From the NCBI GenBank assembly GCA_016707205.1, contig JADJHZ010000002.1, positions 186,001 to 250,000 on the forward strand: a stretch of 64,000 bases of DNA. Direction: 5' to 3'. A program made the position numbers and the translations under genes. Of this stretch, positions 55,067 through 62,426 are shown in pieces (position 1 is the stretch's first letter; each line of letters opens with the position of its first letter). This stretch comes from Haliscomenobacter sp. (GTDB lineage Bacteria; Bacteroidota; Bacteroidia; Chitinophagales; Saprospiraceae). The notes beneath the pieces are model-generated. The model worked only from the letters and a program-made list of their open reading frames with translations, ran no database searches and was not told where the DNA came from.

Positions 55067-55354
55067 ATGAAACGAAGCACCATCCTCCTGCTTAGCGCAG
55101 CGCTCCTGCTCCTGACTACCAGCTGCATTCCCGGCGACGGCGCCGCCACCCCCGAACACCCCGCCAATTTCCTATGGGGAATCTGGCACGGGTGGGTAGC
55201 TCCCATTTCCCTGATCATCAGCCTGTTTAAAGACCATATTGGGATTTATGAGGTTCACAATACCGGGTTCTGGTACAATCTGGGCTATTACATGGCTATT
55301 GTAGGCGGCTTCGGCAGCCTCAGCCTCGCCCGAAAACAAATGCGCAAAAAATAA
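55067..55354 (+). CDS. Small two-span lipoprotein
   Basis: 95 residues from the ATG at 55067: signal peptide MKRSTILLLSAALLLLTTSC with a lipobox Cys20, then HPANFLWGIWHGWVAPISLIISLF and a second hydrophobic region NLGYYMAIVGGFGSLSLA, ending RKQMRKK. Small proteins with FLWGIWHGWVAP-like sequences recur in many bacteria, but I know no function. Divergent from ppdK. A poly-C tract follows, probably not biological. Confidence 0.7.
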   Translation: MKRSTILLLSAALLLLTTSCIPGDGAATPEHPANFLWGIWHGWVAPISLIISLFKDHIGIYEVHNTGFWYNLGYYMAIVGGFGSLSLARKQMRKK

Positions 55355-55363
55355 TTGTGGTGA

Positions 55364-55497
55364 AAAAAGGGGGGGAATTTTATTCCCGCAACGGGCCCCC
55401 CCCCCCTTCCCCAACCCCTTACTCTTCCCATACCCCACCCCCCCCCCCCCCCCCAACTCCCCCCCCCCCCCCACCCCCCCCCCCCCCACACCCACAT
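55364..55497. repeat. Poly-C tract region (likely sequence artefact)
   Basis: Runs of 11, 17, 14 and 14 C at 55396-55406, 55438-55454, 55459-55472 and 55474-55487, interrupted by single A or T bases, in a genome where such runs are otherwise absent. It starts just after a stop codon and ends just before a good promoter motif. Confidence 0.85.
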
Positions 55498-55521
55498 CCT
55501 TCTGTCTTAACCTGAAGCGGT

Positions 55522-55529
55522 TATCTTTG
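55522..55529 (+). promoter_or_regulatory. -7 promoter element TATCTTTG
   Basis: An exact TAnnTTTG box 27 nt before the DUF5916 gene start. The -33 region falls near the poly-C tract and shows no TTG. Confidence 0.55.
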
Positions 55530-55555
55530 CAGTACCTAATCAAAACCCGACCCAT

Positions 55556-57829
55556 ATGTTATGCAGGATGCGTTCTATTTTGGTATTCCTCTTGTTGACC
55601 GGCGCCGTTTGGGGGCAAGAATCTGCTTCCAATGAGGTGTTGACCTTGTCCATAAAAAAGTCTGCCGCCCCTTTGCGCCTGGATGGGCTCCTTGAGGAGC
55701 CTGCCTGGAAAGAAGCCCAATTAGCGGGTTCCTTTAACCAGGTTTTCCCCTTTGACACCGCCAAAGCCACCGTCCAGACGGAGGTTTGGACCACCTTTGA
55801 CGACGCGTTTCTCTACATCGGCGCCAAAGTCTACGAACCCCGGGAAGAGTATATTATCTCCTCCCTGAAACGCGATTTCGACGCGGGAGAAAGCGACGTG
55901 TTCATCGTCGTTCTGGACCCTTTTCAGGATAAGCTGAACGGGTTCTTTTTCGAGCTCTCGCCTTACAATGTCCAGGGGGAAGGACTCATCGACAATGGGC
56001 AGAATGTATCGCTGGACTGGGACAATAAATGGTATTCCCAGGTCAGCAATCATCAGGACCACTGGGAGCTCGAAATAGCTATACCCTTCAAAACGCTTCG
56101 GTACAAGGTTAAAGAAGGTCAAAATACCTGGCGGATCAATTTCCTTCGCCATGCGCTGAAAAAAAACGAAGCTTCTGCCTGGTCCGGAGTTCCCCGGCAG
56201 TTTGATCCGGCCAACCTGGCATTCACCGGCGAGCTAATCTGGGAAGATACCCCGCCTCAGCCAGGAATGAACGTTTCGATCATCCCATACGTTACTGCCC
56301 GGACGGAGCGCGATTTTGAATTCAAACTTCCCTCCGAGTCTTCCTTCAATGCAGGAGGGGATGCAAAAATCGCCCTCACGCCTTCCCTCAACCTCGACCT
56401 CACCGTCAACCCCGACTTCTCTCAGGTGGAGGTAGACCGGCAGATTACCAACCTCAGCCGGTTTGAGCTTTTTTTCCCGGAAAGGCGGCAGTTTTTTCTG
56501 GAAAACGAAGACTTGTTCAGCAGGTTTGGCTTCCCGGATTCCAGGCCGTTTTTCAGCCGCCGGATCGGTCTCGCGAACGGATTGGTGCGCAAAACCACTA
56601 CCGACGGGCAGTTGGTCGAAGTCCGGCGCAACCTGAACGTGCCCATCCGGGCAGGCATGCGTCTTAGCGGAAAACTCAACCAAAACTGGCGGATCGGCCT
56701 CCTTAACATGCAAACAGGCAAACAAGAGGATATCGGCCTGAATCCGGCCAACTATACCGTTGGCGTCGTTCAACGCACCGTCTTCGACCGGTCGGTCCTC
56801 AGCGGGGTCTTCGTCAACAAAGAAAATTTTATGGAAGAAGCCGACGGCAGTTTCTCCCTCGATAAAAACGGCTACAACCGGGCGGCAGGGCTGGAATTCA
56901 ATTACTACTCCAAAGACAACAAGTGGGAATCCGAAGCCTATTACCACCGGTCCTTTTCGCCCGGCCAGAACAACGACGCCCAATCTGCCGCCTTATACGT
57001 TGGATACAATACCTTGCGCTGGTTTGTCATGACCTCCAACCAATACGTCGGGGAGAACTTCCGAACAGATGTCGGGTTTGTGCCCAGGCGCGGTAATTAT
57101 TCCTTTTTTAACCGGATCCAGCATTCTTATTTCCCCAAAGATCCCGAAGTAGCCAAAAAGATCCAGTCCTTTGGATTTGGGCTGGAAACCGGGCTCACCT
57201 TTAATACCCAACCTGCTTTCCGGCTCACCGACCGCACGCACGAACCTTCCTTTTTCATGAACTTCCCGGGCCAACAGGAGCTTCAAGCCAGTATACGGCA
57301 CGAATACGTTTATTTGTTTTTCCCTTTCGACCCCACCAATACCAATGGGGAGGAACTTCCTGAGGGAACGGACTATGCCTATACGACGTTTGGAGTGAGC
57401 TACGAGTCCGATAATCGCAAACGGTTTTTCTACGACTTATCGTTTAATACCGGGAGCTACTTCAACGGAAACATTCTTCAGGGCGAGGCGGAGGTTAACT
57501 TCCGTTGGCAGCCTTTCGGGATTTTTGCCGTGCGGATGGACTACAACAAACTTACCTTTCCTTCCCCATTCAACAGCACCGACTTTTGGCTCCTCGGCCC
57601 CCGAGCGGAACTGTCGCTTTCCAGAAGCGTCTTTTTCAGCACCTTCCTCCAATACAACACGCAAGCGGATAACGTGAATATCAACAGCCGCTTGCAGTGG
57701 CGGTTCCGGCCGGCTTCCGATTTGTTTTTGGTGTATACCGACAACTACTTCAGCGACCAGTTTTTCGCTTCGCCAAACGTGAAAAACAGAGCCCTCGTCT
57801 TTAAAATGACTTATTGGCTAAATTTGTAA
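55556..57829 (+). CDS. DUF5916 outer-membrane protein with carbohydrate-binding family 9-like domain
   Basis: 757 residues. Signal peptide MRSILVFLLLTGAVWG, then a CBM9-like domain (about 30-230: LDGLLEEPAWKEAQ, EVWTTFDDAFLYIGAKVYEP, HWELEIAIPFKTLRY), then DUF5916 (about 240-757) with DLTVNPDFSQVEVDRQITNLSRFELFFPERRQFFLENEDLF (in parts), a strongly conserved block, and many alternating beta strands ending ...MTYWLNL as in beta-barrel proteins. Function unknown; likely an outer-membrane barrel with a periplasmic or surface binding domain. The ATG at 55568 is an alternative start four codons in. Confidence 0.88.
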   Translation: MLCRMRSILVFLLLTGAVWGQESASNEVLTLSIKKSAAPLRLDGLLEEPAWKEAQLAGSFNQVFPFDTAKATVQTEVWTTFDDAFLYIGAKVYEPREEYIISSLKRDFDAGESDVFIVVLDPFQDKLNGFFFELSPYNVQGEGLIDNGQNVSLDWDNKWYSQVSNHQDHWELEIAIPFKTLRYKVKEGQNTWRINFLRHALKKNEASAWSGVPRQFDPANLAFTGELIWEDTPPQPGMNVSIIPYVTARTERDFEFKLPSESSFNAGGDAKIALTPSLNLDLTVNPDFSQVEVDRQITNLSRFELFFPERRQFFLENEDLFSRFGFPDSRPFFSRRIGLANGLVRKTTTDGQLVEVRRNLNVPIRAGMRLSGKLNQNWRIGLLNMQTGKQEDIGLNPANYTVGVVQRTVFDRSVLSGVFVNKENFMEEADGSFSLDKNGYNRAAGLEFNYYSKDNKWESEAYYHRSFSPGQNNDAQSAALYVGYNTLRWFVMTSNQYVGENFRTDVGFVPRRGNYSFFNRIQHSYFPKDPEVAKKIQSFGFGLETGLTFNTQPAFRLTDRTHEPSFFMNFPGQQELQASIRHEYVYLFFPFDPTNTNGEELPEGTDYAYTTFGVSYESDNRKRFFYDLSFNTGSYFNGNILQGEAEVNFRWQPFGIFAVRMDYNKLTFPSPFNSTDFWLLGPRAELSLSRSVFFSTFLQYNTQADNVNINSRLQWRFRPASDLFLVYTDNYFSDQFFASPNVKNRALVFKMTYWLNL

Positions 57830-57897
57830 GCCTTGGAGAATTTGCCTTTCGTTGGCCTTTTTTCCTGCTTGATTTGTTTATATTCCAAAAACCAAAC

Positions 57898-58650
57898 ATG
57901 ATGAAAACCCGAATTTGGACGGTTCTTTTTCTGGCTGCTATTTTCGCCATGCAAACCGGTCATGCCGCGCCGGAAATTAAAGGCAACTTACAGGGGGCTT
58001 GGACCCGGCTTACTGCGACTAATGGCGTGGAGATTAAACAAGTACTCCTGTTCAGCGGGGAATTTTTCTCCTGGACGGAGTACCATGCCTCCAACGGCGC
58101 TTTCCTGAACACCCGGGGCGGAAGCTGGAATATGGCGGGCAACCAGCTGATCTTTTCCTTTGAGTTTCATTCTGCCGACTCTTCCCAAGTGGGTCAAACC
58201 GAGGCGTGGAGCTGGACTTCGGAAGAAACCGGACTAACGCTTAGCCCTATGGAAGCCGGCAAGGCAAGCCTCCCCGGCTGGAAACCGGTCGACGCGGGCC
58301 AAAGCACCGAGCTTACCGGCCCCTGGCTCATGGCTGGAAGAGTTCGCGATGGAGAAACCAGCCGCAGAGATACCAACGTACCCAGAAAGACGATGAAACT
58401 GATCACCGGAAGCCGCTTCCAATGGATTGCCTACAATACGCAAACCAAACAGTTTCTGGGAACCGGGGGCGGCACCTATACCGCACAAGACGGAAAATAT
58501 GTAGAGTCGCTTGAATTTTTCTCCCGCGACAATTCCCGGGTGGGTATGCGCCTGGAGTTTTCGTTCGGCCTGCCGGACGGCGACTGGCATCACGAAGGGA
58601 AAAGTTCTGCCGGAGAACCGATGCACGAGATCTGGACCAGGAGGCTATAA
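57898..58650 (+). CDS. Secreted protein with two duplicated lipocalin-like domains
   Basis: 250 residues, I do not recognise a named family. The signal peptide MMKTRIWTVLFLAAIFAMQTG precedes two similar halves: GAWTRLTATNGVEIKQVLLFSGEFFSWTEY...GGSWNMAGNQLIFSFEFHSAD (about 38-110), and GPWLMAGRVRDGE...RKTMKLITGSRFQWIAYN...GGTYTAQDGKYVESLEFFSRD (about 145-230), each with the order GxW, (F/K)xxGxxFxW, GGxxxxxxxxxxxxxEFxSxD. The pattern suggests a small beta-barrel found in Bacteroidota secreted proteins. The closeness to the DUF5916 gene (68 nt) may mean cotranscription. No lipobox. Confidence 0.65.
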   Translation: MMKTRIWTVLFLAAIFAMQTGHAAPEIKGNLQGAWTRLTATNGVEIKQVLLFSGEFFSWTEYHASNGAFLNTRGGSWNMAGNQLIFSFEFHSADSSQVGQTEAWSWTSEETGLTLSPMEAGKASLPGWKPVDAGQSTELTGPWLMAGRVRDGETSRRDTNVPRKTMKLITGSRFQWIAYNTQTKQFLGTGGGTYTAQDGKYVESLEFFSRDNSRVGMRLEFSFGLPDGDWHHEGKSSAGEPMHEIWTRRL

Positions 58651-58671
58651 CGTTTAAGAACAGACGTGTTT

Positions 58672-58840
<169 letters not shown>

Positions 58841-58848
58841 TTAAAAAA

Positions 58849-58874
58849 GGTTGCCCCGCATATGCGAGGCAACC
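58849..58874 (-). terminator. Rho-independent terminator of the repeat lipoprotein gene
   Basis: GGTTGCCCCGCAT and ATGCGAGGCAACC form a 13-bp stem with one mismatch; on the minus strand it is followed by TTTTTTAAATG. Confidence 0.7.
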
Positions 58875-58914
58875 CTTGAGACACTTTGGATTGTCATGGA
58901 AATGATGGGAAAAA

Positions 58915-58952
58915 CTACCTGCAAGCTCCTTGGTTCAGGAAGTTGCAGGTAG
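58915..58952 (-). terminator. Hairpin just after the stop of the repeat lipoprotein gene
   Basis: CTACCTGCAA (58915-58924) pairs with TTGCAGGTAG (58943-58952), with inner pairing CTTCCTGAACCAAGGAG on the minus strand. It lies 12 nt beyond the stop codon. On its own the T-tract is weak, so it may act with the downstream hairpin. Confidence 0.55.
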
Positions 58953-58963
58953 GTGGGGATGTC

Positions 58964-60118
58964 TTAGCCCCGGCAAGCTTTGATAATTTGTTCCAGTTCT
59001 TCTTTACTGTTTACCGTTACAACCGTGCCATCTTCCAGTTTGACTTTGTGGGGGAAGGCCACATGAGGGAGTTCGCGGCTGAATCGGTGTTCTTTTTTCC
59101 ACTGGTGCATGATGCGATCCAACTCCTGAGGGCTGTTAGCCACCACTACGGTACCGTTAGGCAATTTAACCGGTGCAGGGAACTGAAGGACGAAGCACTT
59201 GGGCTCAGGCTTGCAGTCCTGGATTAGCGCCTGTAGCTCCTCTTCGTTGTTTACGGTTGCAGTCGACCCGTCGCGAAGCATCACCTCATACGGAAACTTG
59301 ACAGTGGGGCGGTCTTCTACGTCGGGGTTGTTGCTACGCCATTCGCGCACGGCTTTGAGGAACGCTTCGCGGTCAGCTACTTCGAGTTCGTTGCCGCCGG
59401 GGAACACGACCGTTACCGGATACACGATGTGGAAGCAAGGAGGGAAGTGCGTGCGCTTTTCTTTGCAAGCATGGATGAGCTCGCGCACATCAGCCAGGCT
59501 TTCCACCGTTACGGTCGTTCCGTCGGGCAGGGCGACATCATAAGGGAACACAATCACCGGGTGGCCTTCGGCATCGGGGTTAGCGTCTCTCCAGGATTGG
59601 AGCAGGTCTTTAAATTCTTCGCCGCTGTTGGCTTCAGCCGTCGTGCTGTCTGGGAATTTGACCGTAACCGGGAACACCAGTTCGTAACATGCCTTTAAGT
59701 CCGGGCGGCGGTTGGGAAGGCAATCTTCCAGGATGTCTTTCAGGTCTTCCAGGTTTTCAATAGTGGCAAGGGTGCCATCCTTCAACATGACTTCATACGG
59801 GAAAGTGATTTTCGGGTGCTGCTTAGCTTTGGGGTTAGCTTGGCGCCAGGTTTTGATCACCTCGGCATAGGCTGCTTTGTCTGCTACTTCGGTCGTGTTT
59901 CCGTTCGGAAATTCAACAACCACCGGGAATACCAGTTCGAAGCAACGATCGCCAGGGCCTCGCATACCGCGGGTTTCGGGGCCGCGGCCGTTGAACAGAA
60001 TGTCGTCGGTAGGGCCAAAATCCTCCACGAGGATTTCTTCCTCTTTTTCGCAGGAAGTAAATACAAACAGCGCGCTGAAAGCGGCAAGGATTCCAAATTT
60101 TAAGATGCGGTTCAACAT
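58964..60118 (-). CDS. Lipoprotein with four 74-residue-periodic Cys-bounded modules
   Basis: 384 residues. Signal peptide MLNRILKFGILAAFSALFVF with lipobox Cys23, an acidic/Gly-rich linker, then four modules. Each begins and ends with Cys exactly 74 residues apart: 59/133, 144/218, 228/302, 308/382. Each module is itself two half-repeats: FPVxVxFPxGxxxxVxxxxxxxxxxxxW, and FPYxVxLxDGTxxTVxxxEEL followed by the closing Cys. It looks like a secreted modular lipoprotein kind seen in other Bacteroidota without known function. The upstream ATG at 60157 (MNNKINKPK) is a possible alternative start. Divergent from the ECF sigma gene. Confidence 0.75.
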   Translation of the reverse strand: MLNRILKFGILAAFSALFVFTSCEKEEEILVEDFGPTDDILFNGRGPETRGMRGPGDRCFELVFPVVVEFPNGNTTEVADKAAYAEVIKTWRQANPKAKQHPKITFPYEVMLKDGTLATIENLEDLKDILEDCLPNRRPDLKACYELVFPVTVKFPDSTTAEANSGEEFKDLLQSWRDANPDAEGHPVIVFPYDVALPDGTTVTVESLADVRELIHACKEKRTHFPPCFHIVYPVTVVFPGGNELEVADREAFLKAVREWRSNNPDVEDRPTVKFPYEVMLRDGSTATVNNEEELQALIQDCKPEPKCFVLQFPAPVKLPNGTVVVANSPQELDRIMHQWKKEHRFSRELPHVAFPHKVKLEDGTVVTVNSKEELEQIIKACRG

Positions 60119-60242
60119 GATGGGAACAATTTTGGGTTTGTTAATTTTGTTGTTCATTGGGGTAAGTTCCCTTTTTGTATTTTGTACTCGCTTTATTCGA
60201 AAAAAAATACACCTTCTTGCTTTTTTAATACACAATTAACTC

Positions 60243-60815
60243 ATGGACAATCATTTGTGGAGCGATTTAAAAGCCGGAAAAAAAGCTGCACTGGAGCGCA
60301 TCTATGCGGACCACGCTTCCGCGCTGCTTAAGTACGGCCGAAAATTCTCCGCAGACAGCCAGCTCGTCGAAGACAGCCTTCAAGACTTGTTTATCGAATT
60401 ATGGAAAAACCGGGAAGGCCTCGGGAACACGGACTCGATCCGAAAGTACCTCTTTGTGGCGCTGCGCCGGAAGATCATTCGCGCCGTTTCCGGTTCCAGG
60501 ATGAGCAGCAAAGAGCCGGAAGAAGGTCTGTTCTCTGCCGAATTTGATATCGAACAGGAGATCATCGGAAAAGAAACCGAAGCCGAACAACGCCTGCAAC
60601 TCCAAAAAGCATTGGAGGGGCTTACCAAAAGGCAGCAGGAGATCCTTTATCTGAAGTACTATTCCGATCTCGATTATAACCAGATCGCGGAGATCATGGA
60701 CCTCAATTACCAATCGGCCAGAAACCTGGCATTCCGGGCCCTGGAAGCCCTCCGGGATGCGATGCTTTTGCTGATCATCGGCTTTTTATGGATGCTATGG
60801 GTAAAATTGTCCTGA
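60243..60815 (+). CDS. ECF sigma factor (FecI-like) with hydrophobic C-terminal tail
   Basis: 190 residues. Region 2 (about 25-80; YADHASALLKYGRKFSAD, VEDSLQDLFIELWKNREGLG) and region 4 (about 122-172; GLTKRQQEILYLKYYSDLDYNQIAEIMDLNYQSARNL, in parts). After region 4 comes a strongly hydrophobic stretch AMLLLIIGFLWMLWV (about 173-187), a tail also seen in other ECF factors of Bacteroidota. It is followed by a HExxH lipoprotein gene, then fecR- and TonB-receptor-like genes, so it is likely the master of this locus. Divergent from the repeat lipoprotein gene. Confidence 0.93.
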   Translation: MDNHLWSDLKAGKKAALERIYADHASALLKYGRKFSADSQLVEDSLQDLFIELWKNREGLGNTDSIRKYLFVALRRKIIRAVSGSRMSSKEPEEGLFSAEFDIEQEIIGKETEAEQRLQLQKALEGLTKRQQEILYLKYYSDLDYNQIAEIMDLNYQSARNLAFRALEALRDAMLLLIIGFLWMLWVKLS

Positions 60816-60929
60816 TTTTTTGAGTACAAAAGGACCGGTACCGGCTTTTGCTAATAGAATGCATATCGCTGCCCGGCGCCTCTATGAGTTAACGAAGCGG
60901 CGAGTTAACAGCAACTAAAGGATTTCAGC

Positions 60930-61400
60930 ATGAAGCGGTTTCCTTTTCGTTCGTATTTGGCGGTTGCCGTGGCGGTTTTACTGGTTTCTTCCTGTTCGAA
61001 AGACGAAGTCACTGAGTTTTTTGTTCAAACCGAGTTGCAGCCCTATTTCGACAGCTTCGTGGAAGAAGCTTTGCTCAGGGGAAAGCCGTTGGATATGACT
61101 AAGGTAAACGGAGTTATTGACGATATTGAAGGAACCCAGGTATTGGGCCGTTGCGAACAAGCCTCCGAATCGGGAAATTATGTGACCGTCGATGCGGCCT
61201 TCTGGAGTAAAGCAACCCACTGGGAAAAAGAATACGTGATCTTTCACGAACTCGGCCATTGCGTCCTGGACAGGCGCCATCTGGAAAATCAGAATCCCGA
61301 TGGAACCTGCGTCAGTATGATGCAAAGCGGCACTTCGGACTGTAGAATGACCTATAACGCGCAAACGAGGAGCAAATACCTGGACGAATTGTTTAAATAA
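60930..61400 (+). CDS. Putative zinc-metallopeptidase lipoprotein (HExxHxxxxxxH)
   Basis: 156 residues, preceded by AAAGGA. Signal peptide AVAVAVLLVSSC gives lipobox Cys22. The core is IFHELGHCVLDRRH (His106, Glu107, His110, His117), a zinc-protease motif with the third His seven residues after the second instead of six as in classical metzincins. A Met-rich SMMQSGTSDC (129-138) follows, like a metzincin Met-turn. Four Cys (75, 111, 127, 138) may form disulphides. It sits between the sigma factor and anti-sigma genes, an unusual position. I infer, without proof, a periplasmic-facing or surface protease. Confidence 0.7.
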   Translation: MKRFPFRSYLAVAVAVLLVSSCSKDEVTEFFVQTELQPYFDSFVEEALLRGKPLDMTKVNGVIDDIEGTQVLGRCEQASESGNYVTVDAAFWSKATHWEKEYVIFHELGHCVLDRRHLENQNPDGTCVSMMQSGTSDCRMTYNAQTRSKYLDELFK

Positions 61401-61433
61401 ATCAAACGAGGCCTGGCAATCAGGATAACCACG

Positions 61434-62423
61434 ATGCGTATGGATGACAACTACGCCAACTATTCGGCCCTGGACTTTGCCCAGGAGCCCTCCTTCATCC
61501 GCTGGGTGCGCGCAGGAGATGGCGAAGCTGCCTCCGCCTGGGAACGGTGGCTAACGGATCATCCGGATCGCGCAGGAGATGTGGAGCAAGCCCGGCGCAT
61601 CGTTCTGGCTATCCAGGTGCGGGAAGCGGAACCTGCACCGGAAACCCTTTCCAGCATCTGGAATGCCATCCAGGTCCAAACCGAAGAAGTCGCCATTAAA
61701 CCGATGGTCCCTGTGCGCAGAACGCTTGTTCGCCGGCTTATCCCTTACGCTGCAGCAGCGTCGGTCGCTCTGCTCGCTTGGTTTTTCCTGGCCTACAACC
61801 CCACAAAAGTCGTTTTAACGGAAAACGCCCAGCAACTTGCGCTTGATTTACCGGATGGCTCCCGAGTTAATGTGAATGCCGCTACCGAATTAACCTACCA
61901 GCCCAAAAGCTGGAAAAAAGAACGCCGGGTGCATCTTGAAGGGGAGGCCTTTTTTCAGGTGGAAAAAGGAGAGCCCTTTATTGTAGAAACCGACCTTGGC
62001 AAAGTAGAAGTTTTAGGAACCAGCTTTAATGTAAAATCCCGGGAAGGCTATTTTGAAGTCGATTGCTTCACCGGCAAGGTGCGGGTAACCAACCAAAACG
62101 GAAGTATGCAAGTCTTAAATCCAGGACAGTCTACCCGGATTGACCTGGCCTCCGGAGCGCTGACGACTCCCGCCGTTTACGATCCAGGACTAACGGCTAC
62201 CTGGAGGGAGGGAAAGTTTTATTTCCAGGAAGCTACCTTGAAAGAGGTGTTTTTGGAGATCTCCCGCCAGTATAATGTAGAAATAACGACTGCCCCGGAG
62301 ATCCTCGGAAGGAAAACGACCACCTTTTTTGAACTGGGAAATCTGGACAGCGCCTTGTACAAAGTTTGCTGGCCAATGCAATTAAACGCAAAGAGAGAAG
62401 GCAACGTCGTGAACGTTGAATAA
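61434..62423 (+). CDS. FecR-family anti-sigma factor
   Basis: 329 residues. An N-terminal cytoplasmic anti-sigma domain (about 1-95), one transmembrane helix (about 103-121, PYAAAASVALLAWFFLA), then a periplasmic FecR domain with LDLPDGSRVNVNAATELTY, RRVHLEGEAFFQVEKGEPFIVET (parts) and LGTSFNVKSREGYFEVDCFTGKV, and a DUF4974-type C-terminus (EATLKEVFLEISRQYNVEI). It holds the ECF factor at the membrane until signalled by the outer-membrane receptor. The receptor gene starts 3 nt after it. Confidence 0.95.
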   Translation: MRMDDNYANYSALDFAQEPSFIRWVRAGDGEAASAWERWLTDHPDRAGDVEQARRIVLAIQVREAEPAPETLSSIWNAIQVQTEEVAIKPMVPVRRTLVRRLIPYAAAASVALLAWFFLAYNPTKVVLTENAQQLALDLPDGSRVNVNAATELTYQPKSWKKERRVHLEGEAFFQVEKGEPFIVETDLGKVEVLGTSFNVKSREGYFEVDCFTGKVRVTNQNGSMQVLNPGQSTRIDLASGALTTPAVYDPGLTATWREGKFYFQEATLKEVFLEISRQYNVEITTAPEILGRKTTTFFELGNLDSALYKVCWPMQLNAKREGNVVNVE

Positions 62424-62426
62424 GAA

